Source: Sutcliffiella rhizosphaerae (lineage in GTDB: Bacteria; Bacillota; Bacilli; Bacillales; Bacillaceae_I). From it: 53,098 nt of DNA. Shown here piece by piece: positions 43,761-53,098 of the stretch. The stretch is taken from assembly GCF_917563925.1 (NCBI RefSeq), contig NZ_CAKJTJ010000028.1, positions 1-53,098 on the forward strand, read 5' to 3'. The translations under genes were made by a program, and so were the position numbers. The first letter of the stretch is position 1. The number at the start of each line of letters is the position of its first letter. The notes below the pieces were generated by a model that had not been told where the DNA came from, ran no database searches, and saw nothing but the letters and a program-made list of their open reading frames with translations.

Positions 43761-45443
43761 TTAGTTATTTGGGTTTAACCACCATTTTTCAATGTCATAG
43801 AATGGAAGTCTTGCATGGAATGTGAATCCTTCTAAGTTTGCAGGCATTGCACGGTGTGCATTTGCATAATACAAGAATGTATATGGTTGTTCTTCAGCAA
43901 TGATTTTGTTTACTTCTTGAATTAATTTAGCACGCTCATCTTGATCCATCGTTCTGTTAGCTTCATCCATGATGCTGTCAGCTTCTGGATGAGACCAAGC
44001 TCCGAAGTTTAAACCTTCTTCAATTTCTTTAGAGTGGAAAATACCACTTGGATCTGGATCTGTTGATAACGCCCATCCAAGGATGATTGCATCAAAGTTC
44101 CAAGCTGGTGGGTTAACATCTGCAATAAATGCTGACCATTCCATAATTTCTGGATTTACTTTAATACCAACTTCTGTTAGTTGCTCTTGTACTACTACTG
44201 CAAGGTCTTCACGAACTTTGTTACCTTGGTTCGTTTTTAATCCGAATTCAAACTTTTTACCGTCTTTTTCCAAGATGCCGTCAGCACCTGGAGTCCATCC
44301 AGCTTCTTCAAGTAACGTTTTTGCTTTTTCTACATCGTATTCAAAACGTGGTACATCTTCATCATACGCCCAGCTTAGTGGAGATGCTGGAACGTCTGCT
44401 ACTTCTCCATCACCATTCATAATTGTGTCAACCATTAATTGGCGATCAAGCGCATGTGTAATAGCTTGACGAACTTTAACATCTTCAAATAAAGAGTTAC
44501 GTAGGTTGTAACCTAGGTAGGAATAAGAAAGACCTAAACCAGATTCAATTTTCAATTGACCAGCTGCTTCCCACTCTTTAGCAGTTTCAATATCAGAAGA
44601 AGGAACTGTGTAATAATGTACATCTCCAGCCGCAAGAGCAGTCATTAATGCATCTGCGTCAGGGATAATACGGTAAGTTAAGGAGTCTAAGTATGGACGA
44701 CCATCAACATAATCATCATTTGCAACAACTCTTACATACTGACCATCTTCCCATTTGTCAAACTTGAAAGGACCAGCACCGATAGGGTTTTTAGTACTGA
44801 AATCAGTGTATTCCCCTAAATCAGCAATAGCAACATCTTCAAGAAGGTGTTTAGGATAAATATGGTATCCTAAAGCGATATAGATTTTTGGATCTGGCTC
44901 AGATAGAGTAACTTTGACAGTTAATTCATCAACTACTTCAACAGAAGCAATCTTCTCAAAGTACCCACTACGTGGACCATCATAATCCTCATGTAAAGGA
45001 ATATCTAAAGTAAATTTAACGTCTTCAGCTGTTAAAGGCTGTCCGTCATGGAATTTAATACCTTCTTTTAATTTTAGCGTATGCTCTAAACCATCATCAG
45101 ATTGGTCCCAGCTTTGAGCTAGATTTAATTCTGTATCTAGTGCAGGGTTTGTTTTAAGCATTCCCGCAAAAATGAAATCTTCAATTTCAGAACTTGCAGT
45201 ATCATTAGAATATAATGGGTGGAACATAGTTGGGCTACCAGTAGAACCTAATACTAAGTCTCCACCGGCAACTGGATCACCAGTAGTTGCTTCTGCATCA
45301 TCTTCACCATCGTTACCTGGTGCTTCGTTTGTGTTATTAGTATTGTTGTTGTTAGGTTCTGTAGTTGTACCACCGCTACAAGCAGCTAGGAACAAGGATA
45401 GAACCAACGTTAATGCGATAAGTAATAAAGATTTTTGCTTCAC
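43761..45443 (-). CDS. appA: Oligopeptide-binding lipoprotein AppA
   Basis: AppA is the receptor of the App transporter. The signal peptide ends with lipobox LFLAACSGG and is followed by a Thr/Asn/Glu linker with a run of Asn. The SBP_bac_5 body has GSTGSPTMFHPLYSNDTASS, LEHTLKLKEGIKFHDGQPLT and AEDVKFTLDIPL. The frame is intact over 560 residues; from memory, the appA of B. subtilis 168 carries a frameshift that inactivates it, so this App is more likely to be active. The ribosome site is AGGGGGAGTAAAC. Confidence 0.96.
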   Translation of the reverse strand: MKQKSLLLIALTLVLSLFLAACSGGTTTEPNNNNTNNTNEAPGNDGEDDAEATTGDPVAGGDLVLGSTGSPTMFHPLYSNDTASSEIEDFIFAGMLKTNPALDTELNLAQSWDQSDDGLEHTLKLKEGIKFHDGQPLTAEDVKFTLDIPLHEDYDGPRSGYFEKIASVEVVDELTVKVTLSEPDPKIYIALGYHIYPKHLLEDVAIADLGEYTDFSTKNPIGAGPFKFDKWEDGQYVRVVANDDYVDGRPYLDSLTYRIIPDADALMTALAAGDVHYYTVPSSDIETAKEWEAAGQLKIESGLGLSYSYLGYNLRNSLFEDVKVRQAITHALDRQLMVDTIMNGDGEVADVPASPLSWAYDEDVPRFEYDVEKAKTLLEEAGWTPGADGILEKDGKKFEFGLKTNQGNKVREDLAVVVQEQLTEVGIKVNPEIMEWSAFIADVNPPAWNFDAIILGWALSTDPDPSGIFHSKEIEEGLNFGAWSHPEADSIMDEANRTMDQDERAKLIQEVNKIIAEEQPYTFLYYANAHRAMPANLEGFTFHARLPFYDIEKWWLNPNN

Positions 45444-45542
45444 GTTTACTCCCCCTAAAATTTTTTAATCTTCTGAAAATGAAAGGTAAAGAAAGGATAT
45501 CCTTTAAATTATCTCCCCCTTTCAAAGGGTATTATTTTTGCA

Positions 45543-45570
45543 CTTGTCACCTATTCATATAGGTGACAAG
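45543..45570. other. Perfect hairpin at the appF stop codon
   Basis: CTTGTCACCTAT (45543-45554) pairs with ATAGGTGACAAG (45559-45570) around TCAT. The minus-strand continuation is GCAAAAATAAT, with no T tract, so it more likely stabilises or separates the transcripts than terminates them. Confidence 0.7.
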
Positions 45571-46573
45571 CAACAAAATGATCGGGTTTAACTTCTTTGA
45601 ATTGAGGAATTTGCTGTTTACAAACATCCATTGCTGCAGGACAACGTGTATGGAATACGCACCCTGTAGGAGGATTTGCCGGACTTGGCAATTCACCCTT
45701 CAGTACGATTCGCTCTCTCTTCACTTGCCCTTTTTTCCTTGTTGAAGGAACAGCAGATAACAGTGCCTGTGTGTATGGATGTAAAGGTTCACTATAAAGT
45801 TCATTTTTAGTGGCTAGTTCCATCATCTGTCCTAAATACATTACGCCAACACGATCACTAATATGACGTACTACACTTAAATCATGAGAGATAAAAATAT
45901 AGGACAATCCCATTTCTCTTTGTAAATCCTGCATCAAGTTGATAATTTGGGCTTGTATAGAAACATCCAATGCAGATACTGCCTCGTCAGCAATAATCAT
46001 ATCTGGATTTAATGCAAGTGCTCTCGCTATTCCGATCCTTTGCCTTTGTCCCCCCGAAAACTCATGAGGATAACGACCAATGAAACTCGGATCTAAACCA
46101 ACTTTAGCCAATAGCTCCTGAACCTTTTCTTCTCTCTCTTTTTTAGTAAAAAGATTATGAGTATTATATGGTTCTTTAAGGATAGATCTTAATGTTTTTC
46201 TAGGATTCAATGTTGCAAATGGATCCTGAAAAACCATTTGTATGTCTCGACGAACCGTTTTTCTTAACTCACTTTCACTCATTGTTGCAATATCGCGGCC
46301 TTTAAAGATGATGTTACCTTCTGTTGGTTCATACAAGCGAATAATGGTACGTCCAGTTGTTGATTTACCACAACCTGATTCCCCTACAAGGCCTAATGTT
46401 TCACCCTTTTTAATGTAGAAGTTTAAGTTATCAACTGCTTTTACATTTCCAACATGTCTTTGCAATAAGCCTGCTTTAATTGGGAAATACTTTTTCAATC
46501 CTCTTACTTCTAAAATGTGATCCGGGTTTGTTGCTGTAAGAACTGATTCTGTTTTAGTCTCTGTTGCTGTCAT
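45551..46573 (-). CDS. appF: Oligopeptide ABC transporter ATP-binding protein AppF
   Basis: This ATPase of 340 residues has Walker A (GLVGESGCGKSTTG), the signature (YPHEFSGGQRQRIGIARAL) and Walker B (MIIADEAVSALDVSIQ). Its Walker B has DEAV where DEPI/DEPT is usual. The C-terminal extension has the cysteine set (GCVFHTRCPAAMDVCKQQIP and FVACHLYE) typical of relatives with an iron-sulphur cluster. It overlaps appD by one base. Confidence 0.95.
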   Translation of the reverse strand: MTATETKTESVLTATNPDHILEVRGLKKYFPIKAGLLQRHVGNVKAVDNLNFYIKKGETLGLVGESGCGKSTTGRTIIRLYEPTEGNIIFKGRDIATMSESELRKTVRRDIQMVFQDPFATLNPRKTLRSILKEPYNTHNLFTKKEREEKVQELLAKVGLDPSFIGRYPHEFSGGQRQRIGIARALALNPDMIIADEAVSALDVSIQAQIINLMQDLQREMGLSYIFISHDLSVVRHISDRVGVMYLGQMMELATKNELYSEPLHPYTQALLSAVPSTRKKGQVKRERIVLKGELPSPANPPTGCVFHTRCPAAMDVCKQQIPQFKEVKPDHFVACHLYE

Positions 46574-47553
46574 TAGTTCGCCTCCTCGCTTTCATATAAG
46601 AAGCATCGCACGGAGCGATTGCCTTCCTTGTTTAATAATTGAGGAATTTCGCTATGACATCGGTCGAATGCTTTTGGACAGCGCGGGGCAAACCGGCAGC
46701 CTTGAGGTAAATTTGTTGGTGGAGGTACGTTTCCTTCGATTGATTGCAATCGTGAAAAGTCTCCGTCAATATCAGGTATGGATCCCATCAAACCAACAGT
46801 ATATGGATGAAATGGTTCTTCAAACAAATCTTCAACTGATGCCTCTTCCACTACTTGCCCACAATACATAACTACTACTCTATCTGCAACCTCTGACACT
46901 ACTCCAAGGTCATGTGTTATTAACAAAATCGATGTATCAAATTTATGACTTAAATCTTTCATCAAATCTAGTATTTGTGCTTGAATGGTTACATCTAGTG
47001 CTGTGGTAGGCTCATCAGCTATCAAAAGTTTTGGATTACAGCTCATCGCCATTGCAATCATAACCCTTTGCCTCATACCACCCGATAATCTGTGTGGATA
47101 ATCATTTACAATTTCTGCTGCTCTTGAGAATCCAACTACTTCGAGCATTTCAATTGCTTTTTTTGTTGCAGCTGATTTTGTCATTTTTTGGTGAAGAATT
47201 AGCACTTCCGTAATCTGTTCTCCTACAGTTAAAACTGGGTTCAATGACGTCATAGGCTCTTGGAAAATCATCGAAATATCATTTCCACGCACTTTACATA
47301 ATTGATTTTCAGAGAGTTTTACTAGATCTTTTCCTTCAAATAAAATCTCCCCATCAACAATTTTTCCGCCTGGGCTTGGGACTAATCCCATTATAGATAG
47401 AGATGTTATTGATTTTCCAGATCCTGACTCTCCAACTAGTGCAACCGTTTCACCTTTTTTAATAGAAATATCCACACCATCAACAGCTGGAATAGCTTGC
47501 TTTTTTCTAAAAAAGTGAGTTTTTAATCCTCTCACTTCCAATAAAGCTGACAT
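46573..47553 (-). CDS. appD: Oligopeptide ABC transporter ATP-binding protein AppD
   Basis: This first gene of the app operon encodes a 326-residue ATPase. Walker A is [14 protein letters not shown], the signature is [20 protein letters not shown], and Walker B is [16 protein letters not shown]. The C-terminal end carries [20 protein letters not shown] and SVRCFLYE, four cysteines as in relatives with a [4Fe-4S] cluster. A ribosome site GGATGGTGAGGG precedes the ATG. Confidence 0.95.
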   Translation of the reverse strand: MSALLEVRGLKTHFFRKKQAIPAVDGVDISIKKGETVALVGESGSGKSITSLSIMGLVPSPGGKIVDGEILFEGKDLVKLSENQLCKVRGNDISMIFQEPMTSLNPVLTVGEQITEVLILHQKMTKSAATKKAIEMLEVVGFSRAAEIVNDYPHRLSGGMRQRVMIAMAMSCNPKLLIADEPTTALDVTIQAQILDLMKDLSHKFDTSILLITHDLGVVSEVADRVVVMYCGQVVEEASVEDLFEEPFHPYTVGLMGSIPDIDGDFSRLQSIEGNVPPPTNLPQGCRFAPRCPKAFDRCHSEIPQLLNKEGNRSVRCFLYESEEAN

Positions 47554-47967
47554 TTAGCCCTCACCATCCTTTTTTCTTTTGATGCATGGTCTGTATGATG
47601 TCTATAAATGTAATCTAAGATTAATAATAAGAAGCAATTAATCTATAAATATTACAGTATTATAAAACTACTAGCGAATAATCTATTTGATATAGATTTC
47701 CATGCGAGTTGTTACGAAATATTCAGTCTTTTTTTTATTGAAATTGACTGTAAAAACTAAATTATCGGAAAATAATTATGTCTGTTTGTATATTATTACA
47801 ATTCCGTTACAAGTTCAAGCCAATTTTGAAAATAAACTAAAAATTTTTTTTATTAGGACTTATAACAATCTTCTACAAAAACTGATTATATACAAAATAA
47901 AATAAAAAAACTAGCTTTTTTGCTAGTTTTTTTACATTTTGTCATTTTTCTCCTATTCCTGAAAGAA
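47554..47967. other. appD upstream region and yjaZ terminator
   Basis: This 414-base interval is very AT-rich and has no credible gene. At 47904-47933 AAAAAAACTAGC and GCTAGTTTTTTT form a hairpin that terminates yjaZ. The app promoter should lie just right of 47560, but I could not pick out both hexamers. Confidence 0.7.
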
Positions 47968-48750
47968 TTATATGACTATGAGCTTTGCTATTTCGTTGAG
48001 ATCTTTTCTCATAAGACTAGAATAGGAGATTGAATGGGTCTCTAATAATTCCTGTACTAAATAAAACCCTACACAATAACCAAGCATTTTGGGATAAAAC
48101 CCTTTACCATATAAGAGCTTATAATGTTCCCTTTCATTTTGCTTAATATGTTTATTGGGGAGAATGAACTTTTCATAATAATTTTTCAAATTTTTCTTTG
48201 AATAATAGTTGGTCCAATTGGAAATATAGTTTTCTCCTAATTGGTGTAACACTGCACTTTCTGCCAGTCCTTCAATTAATACAGAATCTAGTAATGTGTA
48301 TTGTTCATCTTTTCTTGAGTTTTTTGCTAGTACGCATATATGATTATACTCATGAATAAAAAGAGCTTTTACTTCATCAATTTCTATATCTTCAGGCAGA
48401 AATAAAAATAGTTTATCTTTGAATGCTACTCCTGATTTTCCTTTAAAGTCCCTTTTGATTTGAATGTTGTATTTATCTGAAGGAAAAATAAAAATAGGAA
48501 TATCTGGACCATTCCAAATCTTTTTTAATCGTTTCCATTCCATCATAACAATATTCCAGCAATCAAGACTTCTTAATTTTTCTACAGACACTTTCCCATC
48601 TTTAACAGGGCGGTACATTCCATGCACAATAAGATAATCATACAATTCCGCAGCCGAAACATCCTCAAAATATGTGAGCAGCCTTTTGGTAATGTTCAAT
48701 GGCTGATGATAATCTTTCTCCAACCATTTGTCAGTTTGAATGATACTCAT
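47968..48750 (-). CDS. yjaZ: YjaZ, DUF2268-type putative zinc protease
   Basis: The 260-residue protein has ALFIHEYNHICVLAKN, with HEYNH as a zinc-binding HExxH motif, and a helix with EGLAESAVLHQLGE after it that may give the third ligand. This is the DUF2268 pattern of putative Zn-dependent proteases. The C-terminal part ends with PKMLGYCVGFYLVQELLE. No signal peptide is seen. Position between app and fabF matches yjaZ of B. subtilis. Substrate is unknown. Confidence 0.88.
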   Translation of the reverse strand: MSIIQTDKWLEKDYHQPLNITKRLLTYFEDVSAAELYDYLIVHGMYRPVKDGKVSVEKLRSLDCWNIVMMEWKRLKKIWNGPDIPIFIFPSDKYNIQIKRDFKGKSGVAFKDKLFLFLPEDIEIDEVKALFIHEYNHICVLAKNSRKDEQYTLLDSVLIEGLAESAVLHQLGENYISNWTNYYSKKNLKNYYEKFILPNKHIKQNEREHYKLLYGKGFYPKMLGYCVGFYLVQELLETHSISYSSLMRKDLNEIAKLIVI

Positions 48751-49080
48751 AATTTACAGCCCTTTTCTTTGCTTTTAGTTATTGTATGAGATATTTATGG
48801 GTTTGGTGAGGTTTGCATGGATGGAGCGCGCTTAGTTATTTTCCAATAGTCATATATATAAAGTGGGGAGTTTTATTTATATGTCCAAGCATTTGTTTTT
48901 TGTGAAGTTGAGTTTCCCAGGTTTTCAGAACTTCAATTTTAATAACAAAATAGGGAAACGGGTAGAGGATTTTGGTGACGTTTTTGTAGGCTTTTCCACT
49001 ACTTTTTTTGTCCTATTTAGTTTTATGAAGACATTTTCGTTACTCTTCTCGTGACACTTTAGTTTTCTCCATCCACACAT
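48751..49080. other. yjaZ/fabF intergenic region
   Basis: These 330 bases are AT-rich. A forward frame from ATG 48881 to 49054 could encode 57 residues, after GTGGGGAG, but its composition is poor evidence and I do not call it. Nothing else stands out. Confidence 0.5.
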
Positions 49081-49130
49081 AAACCCCAAGAATGACTGTT
49101 AGGTCTGCATTCTTGGGGTTTTAATTAAAT
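49081..49130 (-). terminator. Intrinsic terminator of fabHF
   Basis: AAACCCCAAGAATG (49081-49094) and CATTCTTGGGGTTT (49108-49121) are a perfect 14-pair stem with a 13-base loop. T residues (GGTTTTAATT) also follow on the plus strand. Confidence 0.88.
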
Positions 49131-49134
49131 TTGT

Positions 49135-50379
49135 TTATTGATATTTTTTAAATACAATTGTTGCGTTGTGCCCACCAAAACCAAGAGAGTTACTCATTGC
49201 GGCTTTTACTTCTTTTTGGCGTGCTTCATTTGGAACATAATCAAGATCACATTCAGCATCTGGTGTTTCAAGGTTAATGGTCGGTGGAACGATGGAATTT
49301 TCAATTGCTTTTATTGTGAAAATCGCCTCTACTCCTCCCGCTGCACCTAGTAGATGACCTGTCATTGATTTAGTTGAGCTGATAGCCACTTTTTCCGCAT
49401 ACGTTCCTAATACTTCTTTAATTGCAAGGGTTTCAAATTTATCGTTATATTCTGTGCTTGTGCCATGTGCATTGATATAATCAATATCTTCTGGTTTTAA
49501 GTCTGCGTCTTCGATGGCCATTCTCATAGCACGGACACCGCCTTCTCCACCAGGAGCTGGAGCTGTAATGTGGTGAGCATCACCTGTTGCACCATATCCA
49601 ACTATTTCGGCGTAAATCCTAGCACCACGAGCCAGTGCATGTTCTAAGTCCTCTAAAACAAGAATCCCCGCACCTTCCCCCATAACAAATCCGTCTCTGT
49701 TTGCATCAAAAGGACGGCTTGCTGTTTTCGGATCAGGGTTTAGCGATAGTGCTTTCGCTGAACTGAACCCTGCGAATGACATTTCAGTCAATGGTGCTTC
49801 TGTGCCTCCTGTAACCATCACATCAGCATCTCCACGCTGGATTACTTTGAATGCATCCCCAATGGAGTTTGTCCCAGTAGCACATGCAGTAACTGTACAG
49901 GAGTTCACACCTTTTGCTCCTAATGCGATACTGATTTGTCCTGTGGCCATATCAGGTATCATCATAGGTACGAAAAACGGACTCACTCGACGCGCTCCTT
50001 TTTCTAGGAACGTCTTATATTGTTGTTCAAACGTTTCCATCCCACCAATTCCTGATCCTACCCATACACCAACCCTCGGGGCGATTTCATCAGTGATCTC
50101 CAAATTAGCGTCTTTTACAGCCATTAATGAAGCTGCAATCGCATATTGAGTAAAACGATCCATTCTTCTAGCTTCTTTTTTATCCATAAAGTCTTCTGCA
50201 TTGAAGTTATTTACTTCCGCTGCGACTTTTGCTGGGAATTTTTCACTGTCTACTCTCGTTAAGGGACCTACTCCAGATACTCCCTTGATCGCATTTTCCC
50301 AAGCTTCATTTACATTAAGACCAATTGGGGTAATAGCCCCCATTCCTGTTACGACTACTCGTCTTTTTGGCATATGCAT
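49135..50379 (-). CDS. fabF: 3-oxoacyl-[acyl-carrier-protein] synthase II FabF
   Basis: FabF condenses malonyl-ACP with acyl-ACP in fatty acid elongation. The active-site Cys lies in [19 protein letters not shown], and the two His are in [16 protein letters not shown] and [18 protein letters not shown]. The N-terminus [15 protein letters not shown] and the end [15 protein letters not shown] are typical. The 414 residues fit. The first ATG (50379) has GGAAGGAG at fair spacing; a second ATG two codons on is possible. It follows fabH after 53 bases as an operon. Confidence 0.97.
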   Translation of the reverse strand: MHMPKRRVVVTGMGAITPIGLNVNEAWENAIKGVSGVGPLTRVDSEKFPAKVAAEVNNFNAEDFMDKKEARRMDRFTQYAIAASLMAVKDANLEITDEIAPRVGVWVGSGIGGMETFEQQYKTFLEKGARRVSPFFVPMMIPDMATGQISIALGAKGVNSCTVTACATGTNSIGDAFKVIQRGDADVMVTGGTEAPLTEMSFAGFSSAKALSLNPDPKTASRPFDANRDGFVMGEGAGILVLEDLEHALARGARIYAEIVGYGATGDAHHITAPAPGGEGGVRAMRMAIEDADLKPEDIDYINAHGTSTEYNDKFETLAIKEVLGTYAEKVAISSTKSMTGHLLGAAGGVEAIFTIKAIENSIVPPTINLETPDAECDLDYVPNEARQKEVKAAMSNSLGFGGHNATIVFKKYQ

Positions 50380-50432
50380 ATGTTTCTTTCTCCTTCCATC
50401 CTTGTATCTATTATTGAATTAATCGATTTATA

Positions 50433-51365
50433 TTATTTTCCCCATCTGACAGCTATCGCGCCCCAGGTGAGTCCTCCACCAAATCCTACCATCACAACTA
50501 AATCATCATCACGAATTTTTCCGTTTTCCAACTCTTCTACTATTGAAATCGGGATGGATGCCGCAGATGTATTTCCGTAATTTTTTATCGTCATCGACAT
50601 TTTTTCAGAAGGCAAACCAAGACGCTCTCTTGCAGCTTCCATAATACGAATATTTGCTTGGTGAGGAATTAGAAAATCAACATCTTCTTTTGATAATCCA
50701 GCCTTTTCTAATACATTGACAGCTGACTCTCCCATTTGACGTACTGCAAATTTGAAAACTTCTCTACCGTTCATGACGATTGTTTCATCCTGGTAAAGAT
50801 GTTTCGCACCTGTTCCATCTGCACCAAGCTCAAAGGATAAGATTCCTCTTCCTTGAGATACAGGACCAATTACTGTTGCTCCAGCACCATCACCAAAAAG
50901 GACGGCGGTATTGCGGTCTTCCCAATCTACTATTTTGGAGAGTTTTTCTACCCCAACAACTAATACGTTTTTATATGTTCCTGCTTCTACGAATTGTTTG
51001 GCAGTAATTATTCCGTACATAAAGCCTGCACATGCCGCACTCATATCAAATGCACATGCCTTATTTGCACCAAGGCGTTCTTGGATCATACAGGCAACGG
51101 AAGGGAAAGGGTTATCCGGAGTTACAGTTGCAACGATAATCATATCTAATTCTTCAGCAGTTATTCCTGCATCATCTAAAGCTTTTTGAGCAGCAAAATA
51201 TGCCATATGTGAAGTATCAATATCATCACTTGCTATTCTTCTTTCCTCAATACCTGTCCGAGTTTTTATCCATTCGTCCGAAGTATCTACCATTTTTTCC
51301 AAATCTGCATTTGTTAGTATTCTATCCGGGACATACCTTCCAATCCCAACTATTCCAGCATTCAT
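50433..51365 (-). CDS. fabH: 3-oxoacyl-[acyl-carrier-protein] synthase III FabH
   Basis: FabH starts fatty acid synthesis by joining acyl-CoA to malonyl-ACP; branched primers are usual in bacilli. The catalytic triad is visible as Cys in [13 protein letters not shown], His in [14 protein letters not shown] and Asn in [14 protein letters not shown] 51365 is used, after GAGATAGGTGTTATT, giving a normal start ([18 protein letters not shown]) and 310 residues; the frame extends upstream without support. A FapR site is about 80 bases upstream. Confidence 0.96.
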   Translation of the reverse strand: MNAGIVGIGRYVPDRILTNADLEKMVDTSDEWIKTRTGIEERRIASDDIDTSHMAYFAAQKALDDAGITAEELDMIIVATVTPDNPFPSVACMIQERLGANKACAFDMSAACAGFMYGIITAKQFVEAGTYKNVLVVGVEKLSKIVDWEDRNTAVLFGDGAGATVIGPVSQGRGILSFELGADGTGAKHLYQDETIVMNGREVFKFAVRQMGESAVNVLEKAGLSKEDVDFLIPHQANIRIMEAARERLGLPSEKMSMTIKNYGNTSAASIPISIVEELENGKIRDDDLVVMVGFGGGLTWGAIAVRWGK

Positions 51366-51443
51366 AGAAATAACACCTATCTCTCTTGAATCCGCTGAAG
51401 AATTGTTTCCGCTGCGGTTCATTAATTTTATTATTATCAATTA

Positions 51444-51460
51444 TTATGACTTGGTACTAA
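51444..51460. promoter_or_regulatory. FapR operator upstream of fabHF
   Basis: TTATGACTTGGTACTAA is the reverse complement of TTAGTACCAAGTCATAA, which differs by one base from the site before fabI. The operator lies between the fabH start and the promoter region, fitting FapR repression of fabHF. Confidence 0.82.
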
Positions 51461-51607
51461 TTTTAACCGATTCACGTCCTCTTGACAATACATATATGCC
51501 TAATTAAACAGTTATAAGTATTTATAGACCTTTACCCAGCCCGTTTCCTGACTTGAGCATACAATAAATCCATAGCGGCAAAAACTAAGATTTGTGAGGT
51601 GATAAAC

Positions 51608-51865
51608 ATGAGTGAGGAGCAAACAACGATTAATGATGAGCAAGAGGTAGACCCATTTACACGATTAATGTTTGGAAGACAACCAAGATCAGTTAGTGAA
51701 GTTCCAGTTGAAAGTCCTGTTGAAGAAACCACGAAAAAGGATAAAATCGGTGAAGATTATGCTGCATTGCTAGATCAGGTAGATTCCATCATGGTCTCTG
51801 TTAACAAATTAAAACCAATGTTAAAGGAATTTTCCCCTCTCCTTGATTATTTTAAGAAAAAGTAA
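51608..51865 (+). CDS. Small acidic protein, 85 residues, unknown
   Basis: ATG 51608 follows GAGGTGATAAAC; a GTG nine bases earlier is part of that site. The product begins SEEQTTINDEQEVDPFTRLM, includes FGRQPRSVSEVPVE and a heptad-like helix (LLDQVDSIMVSVNKLKPMLK), and ends LLDYFKKK. No signal or membrane segment. It lies between comZ and fabH, near where B. subtilis has yjzB, but I cannot confirm that they are the same gene. It is divergent from fabHF and converges with comZ. Confidence 0.7.
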   Translation: MSEEQTTINDEQEVDPFTRLMFGRQPRSVSEVPVESPVEETTKKDKIGEDYAALLDQVDSIMVSVNKLKPMLKEFSPLLDYFKKK

Positions 51866-51905
51866 TATGTATATGACGTAGTTTTCATATACTTTTGAAA
51901 ACAAA

Positions 51906-51945
51906 AAGCAGGAGAGAAAATGAATCACTTTCCTCCTGCTTCTTA
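51906..51945. terminator. Terminator between the 85-residue gene and comZ
   Basis: AAGCAGGAG pairs with CTCCTGCTT around a 17-base loop. TCTTACTT follows on the plus strand, and TTTTTGTTTTC on the minus strand. Confidence 0.75.
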
Positions 51946-51967
51946 CTTGAGTGTAGTATCTTCGTTA

Positions 51968-52156
51968 TTAATCTTGTCCTGATGCTTCGTTTTTGCCAAG
52001 TTCATATGCCTCGTCCATTACTTTTGTAAGTAGGGAGACTAGTGGTTGGATGTGCTGGGGTTCAAGTTCTAATCCAGTCTCATCAAGCATTTGTTTTGCT
52101 TCTGGCAAATACTTCATAGCGATGGCCATATATTGCAATGTTCTATCTTGTTCCAA
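51968..52156 (-). CDS. comZ: ComG operon repressor ComZ
   Basis: ComZ is a small protein reported in B. subtilis to repress the comG competence operon. The 62 residues (QYMAIAMKYLPEAKQMLDET, QPLVSLLTKVMDEAYELGKN) match my memory of ComZ closely in size and helix pattern. The start is TTG 52156 with GAAGGTC seven bases upstream. It follows med after 20 bases, as in the med-comZ operon. Confidence 0.9.
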   Translation of the reverse strand: MEQDRTLQYMAIAMKYLPEAKQMLDETGLELEPQHIQPLVSLLTKVMDEAYELGKNEASGQD

Positions 52157-52176
52157 TTAGATTGACCTTCTTTCTA

Positions 52177-53098
52177 TTATTCATTCGGTAATGATCCCGT
52201 TTCTTTATATCTCTTAATCTGATTGTTTATATTTTCTTGATAATCCTTGCTTATCATAGGACTGAAATTACCAAGGGATATCACTTCATCTTCAAAATCA
52301 AAGTAAAGATTTCCAGCTTGTAAATCACCGGAAAAATAGCGCTTCGCTATCAATTCGTACAATTCTGGCACATGTTGAACGGTACTAGTAAGGACAGTAT
52401 TCTCTCCTAAATCAGATTGATCTGAGACATAACCTACAGCGAATAATCCACTTTCCTTTAAAGTATTAATCACTGGGACATTAAATCCATCTCCTGCTGG
52501 GTAAACGACATCTACGTTTTTTTCCATCATTTCCTGTAAAACAGAAAGTGCCTTCTCCGGGTCATCCCAATCTTGTGTAAAATCTATAAACACGCTGGCA
52601 TCAGGATTTTCGTAAAGTACACCTTCAAAAAATCCATCTACTTCCGGTTGCCATTCAAAGGCAGCAATAATGCCTACATTATTTGTCGTAGTCATATGAC
52701 CTGCTATCATCCCACCAAAAAAACCCATTGCATTGGACTTGAAATTTAGACTTGTAACATTTTCTCCCCTAACTTCGGAATTAAAACAAACAAAATGAAT
52801 ATCAGGATAGTCTTTTGCAATCGAATTGAAGATTTGAGCATATTCACTTCCATGACCAAATATTAGAGTAACACCATTTTTCTGAAACTCATTTACCGCC
52901 TTTTCAACTGCAGTGTCAGTATGTATTCCCTCTTCATAATAAACATCTAAATCATATTGGTTTTGTATCCGTAATAAACCATTATATCCTTTAGTTCCCC
53001 AAACCTGATCACTAATCGAATCAGGAACCAATAAGCCCACTTTATGGTTTTTACTATCTGGAACTGGTTGTCCACAAGCAGTCAAAAATAAAATAAAT
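52177..53098 (-). CDS. med: Med, positive regulator of comK (BMP-type lipoprotein), 5' end outside the window
   Basis: The visible 307 or so residues run to the window edge. They begin with the end of a signal peptide and lipobox (FLTACGQP), so the frame continues past 53098 and the true start is not seen. The body is a basic-membrane-protein/PnrA-like substrate-binding fold: VGLLVPDSISDQVWGTKGYN, LIFGHGSEYAQIFNS, VGIIAAFEWQPEVDGFFEG and VDVVYPAGDGFNVPVIN. In B. subtilis Med raises comK expression; the ligand is not known to me. It is cotranscribed with comZ. Confidence 0.9.
   Translation of the reverse strand, partial: FILFLTACGQPVPDSKNHKVGLLVPDSISDQVWGTKGYNGLLRIQNQYDLDVYYEEGIHTDTAVEKAVNEFQKNGVTLIFGHGSEYAQIFNSIAKDYPDIHFVCFNSEVRGENVTSLNFKSNAMGFFGGMIAGHMTTTNNVGIIAAFEWQPEVDGFFEGVLYENPDASVFIDFTQDWDDPEKALSVLQEMMEKNVDVVYPAGDGFNVPVINTLKESGLFAVGYVSDQSDLGENTVLTSTVQHVPELYELIAKRYFSGDLQAGNLYFDFEDEVISLGNFSPMISKDYQENINNQIKRYKETGSLPNE

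Noticed and set aside
47702-47905. Forward 67-codon frame between appD and yjaZ
   Set aside because: It is very rich in Lys, Ile, Asn and Phe, lacks a ribosome site and ends in the yjaZ terminator.
48881-49054. Forward 57-residue frame with Phe-rich composition
   Set aside because: It has a moderate ribosome site but no recognisable pattern, and its Phe content follows from T-rich intergenic DNA.

Overview
The window is about 53 kb of AT-rich DNA from a spore-forming low-GC Firmicute, most likely a Bacillus-type member of the Bacillaceae. The evidence is the strong Shine-Dalgarno sites, TTG/GTG starts and U-rich intrinsic terminators, and above all the gene order. From right to left it follows what I recall of the Bacillus subtilis med-to-fabI region: med, comZ, fabH, fabF, yjaZ, appDFABC, yjbA, trpS, oppABCDF, yjbC, spx, yjbE, mecA, coiA, pepF, spxH, yjbI, yjbK, cwlQ, yjbL, yjbM, nadK, yjbO, prpE, fabI. 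Departures from that order show it is not B. subtilis itself.

Layout. Positions 1-6400 are an accessory, spore-surface-like region. It holds a coiled-coil protein gene with a ten-C tract, three short ORFs with small beta-barrel (LSm/SH3-like) domains of which the first looks frameshifted, and a glycan block (GT2 glycosyltransferase, TuaH-like glycosyltransferase, UDP-GlcNAc 2-epimerase, polysaccharide pyruvyl transferase). In B. subtilis the equivalent place beyond fabI holds the coat/crust genes, so this may be a replacement spore-surface module. Positions 6400-8300 carry two tiny genes and a signal-less amidase of CwlC type fused to a glucosaminidase domain, probably a mother-cell lysis enzyme.

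Positions 8430-16504 hold fabI with a FapR operator, prpE, the yjbL-yjbM-nadK-yjbO operon (alarmone and NAD metabolism, rRNA pseudouridylation), yjbK-cwlQ, and yjbI-spxH. Between cwlQ and yjbI lies a GC-rich dispersed repeat framed by two identical terminator hairpins.

Positions 17200-24520 hold pepF, coiA, cls, mecA, yjbE and spx. Many of these are ClpXP/ClpCP adaptor or competence functions (SpxH, MecA, Spx, CoiA; ComZ and Med lie at the right end). Positions 24937-30000 are an inserted block on the opposite strand: a lipoprotein membrane-fusion protein, an RND permease and an SGNH lipase. A decayed 38-codon fragment of what looks like a siderophore-binding protein lies beside it. This block separates spx from yjbC, which are neighbours in B. 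subtilis.

Positions 30186-47553 hold yjbC, a small membrane protein, a DUF4015-type putative glycoside hydrolase, the opp oligopeptide permease operon, a DUF3899-like protein, trpS under a T-box leader, yjbA and the app oligopeptide permease operon. Both permease operons have hairpins just after the binding-protein gene. Positions 47968-53098 hold yjaZ, fabF-fabH with a second FapR operator, a small unknown gene, comZ and the 5'-truncated med. No rRNA, tRNA, CRISPR array, prophage or transposase gene was seen.
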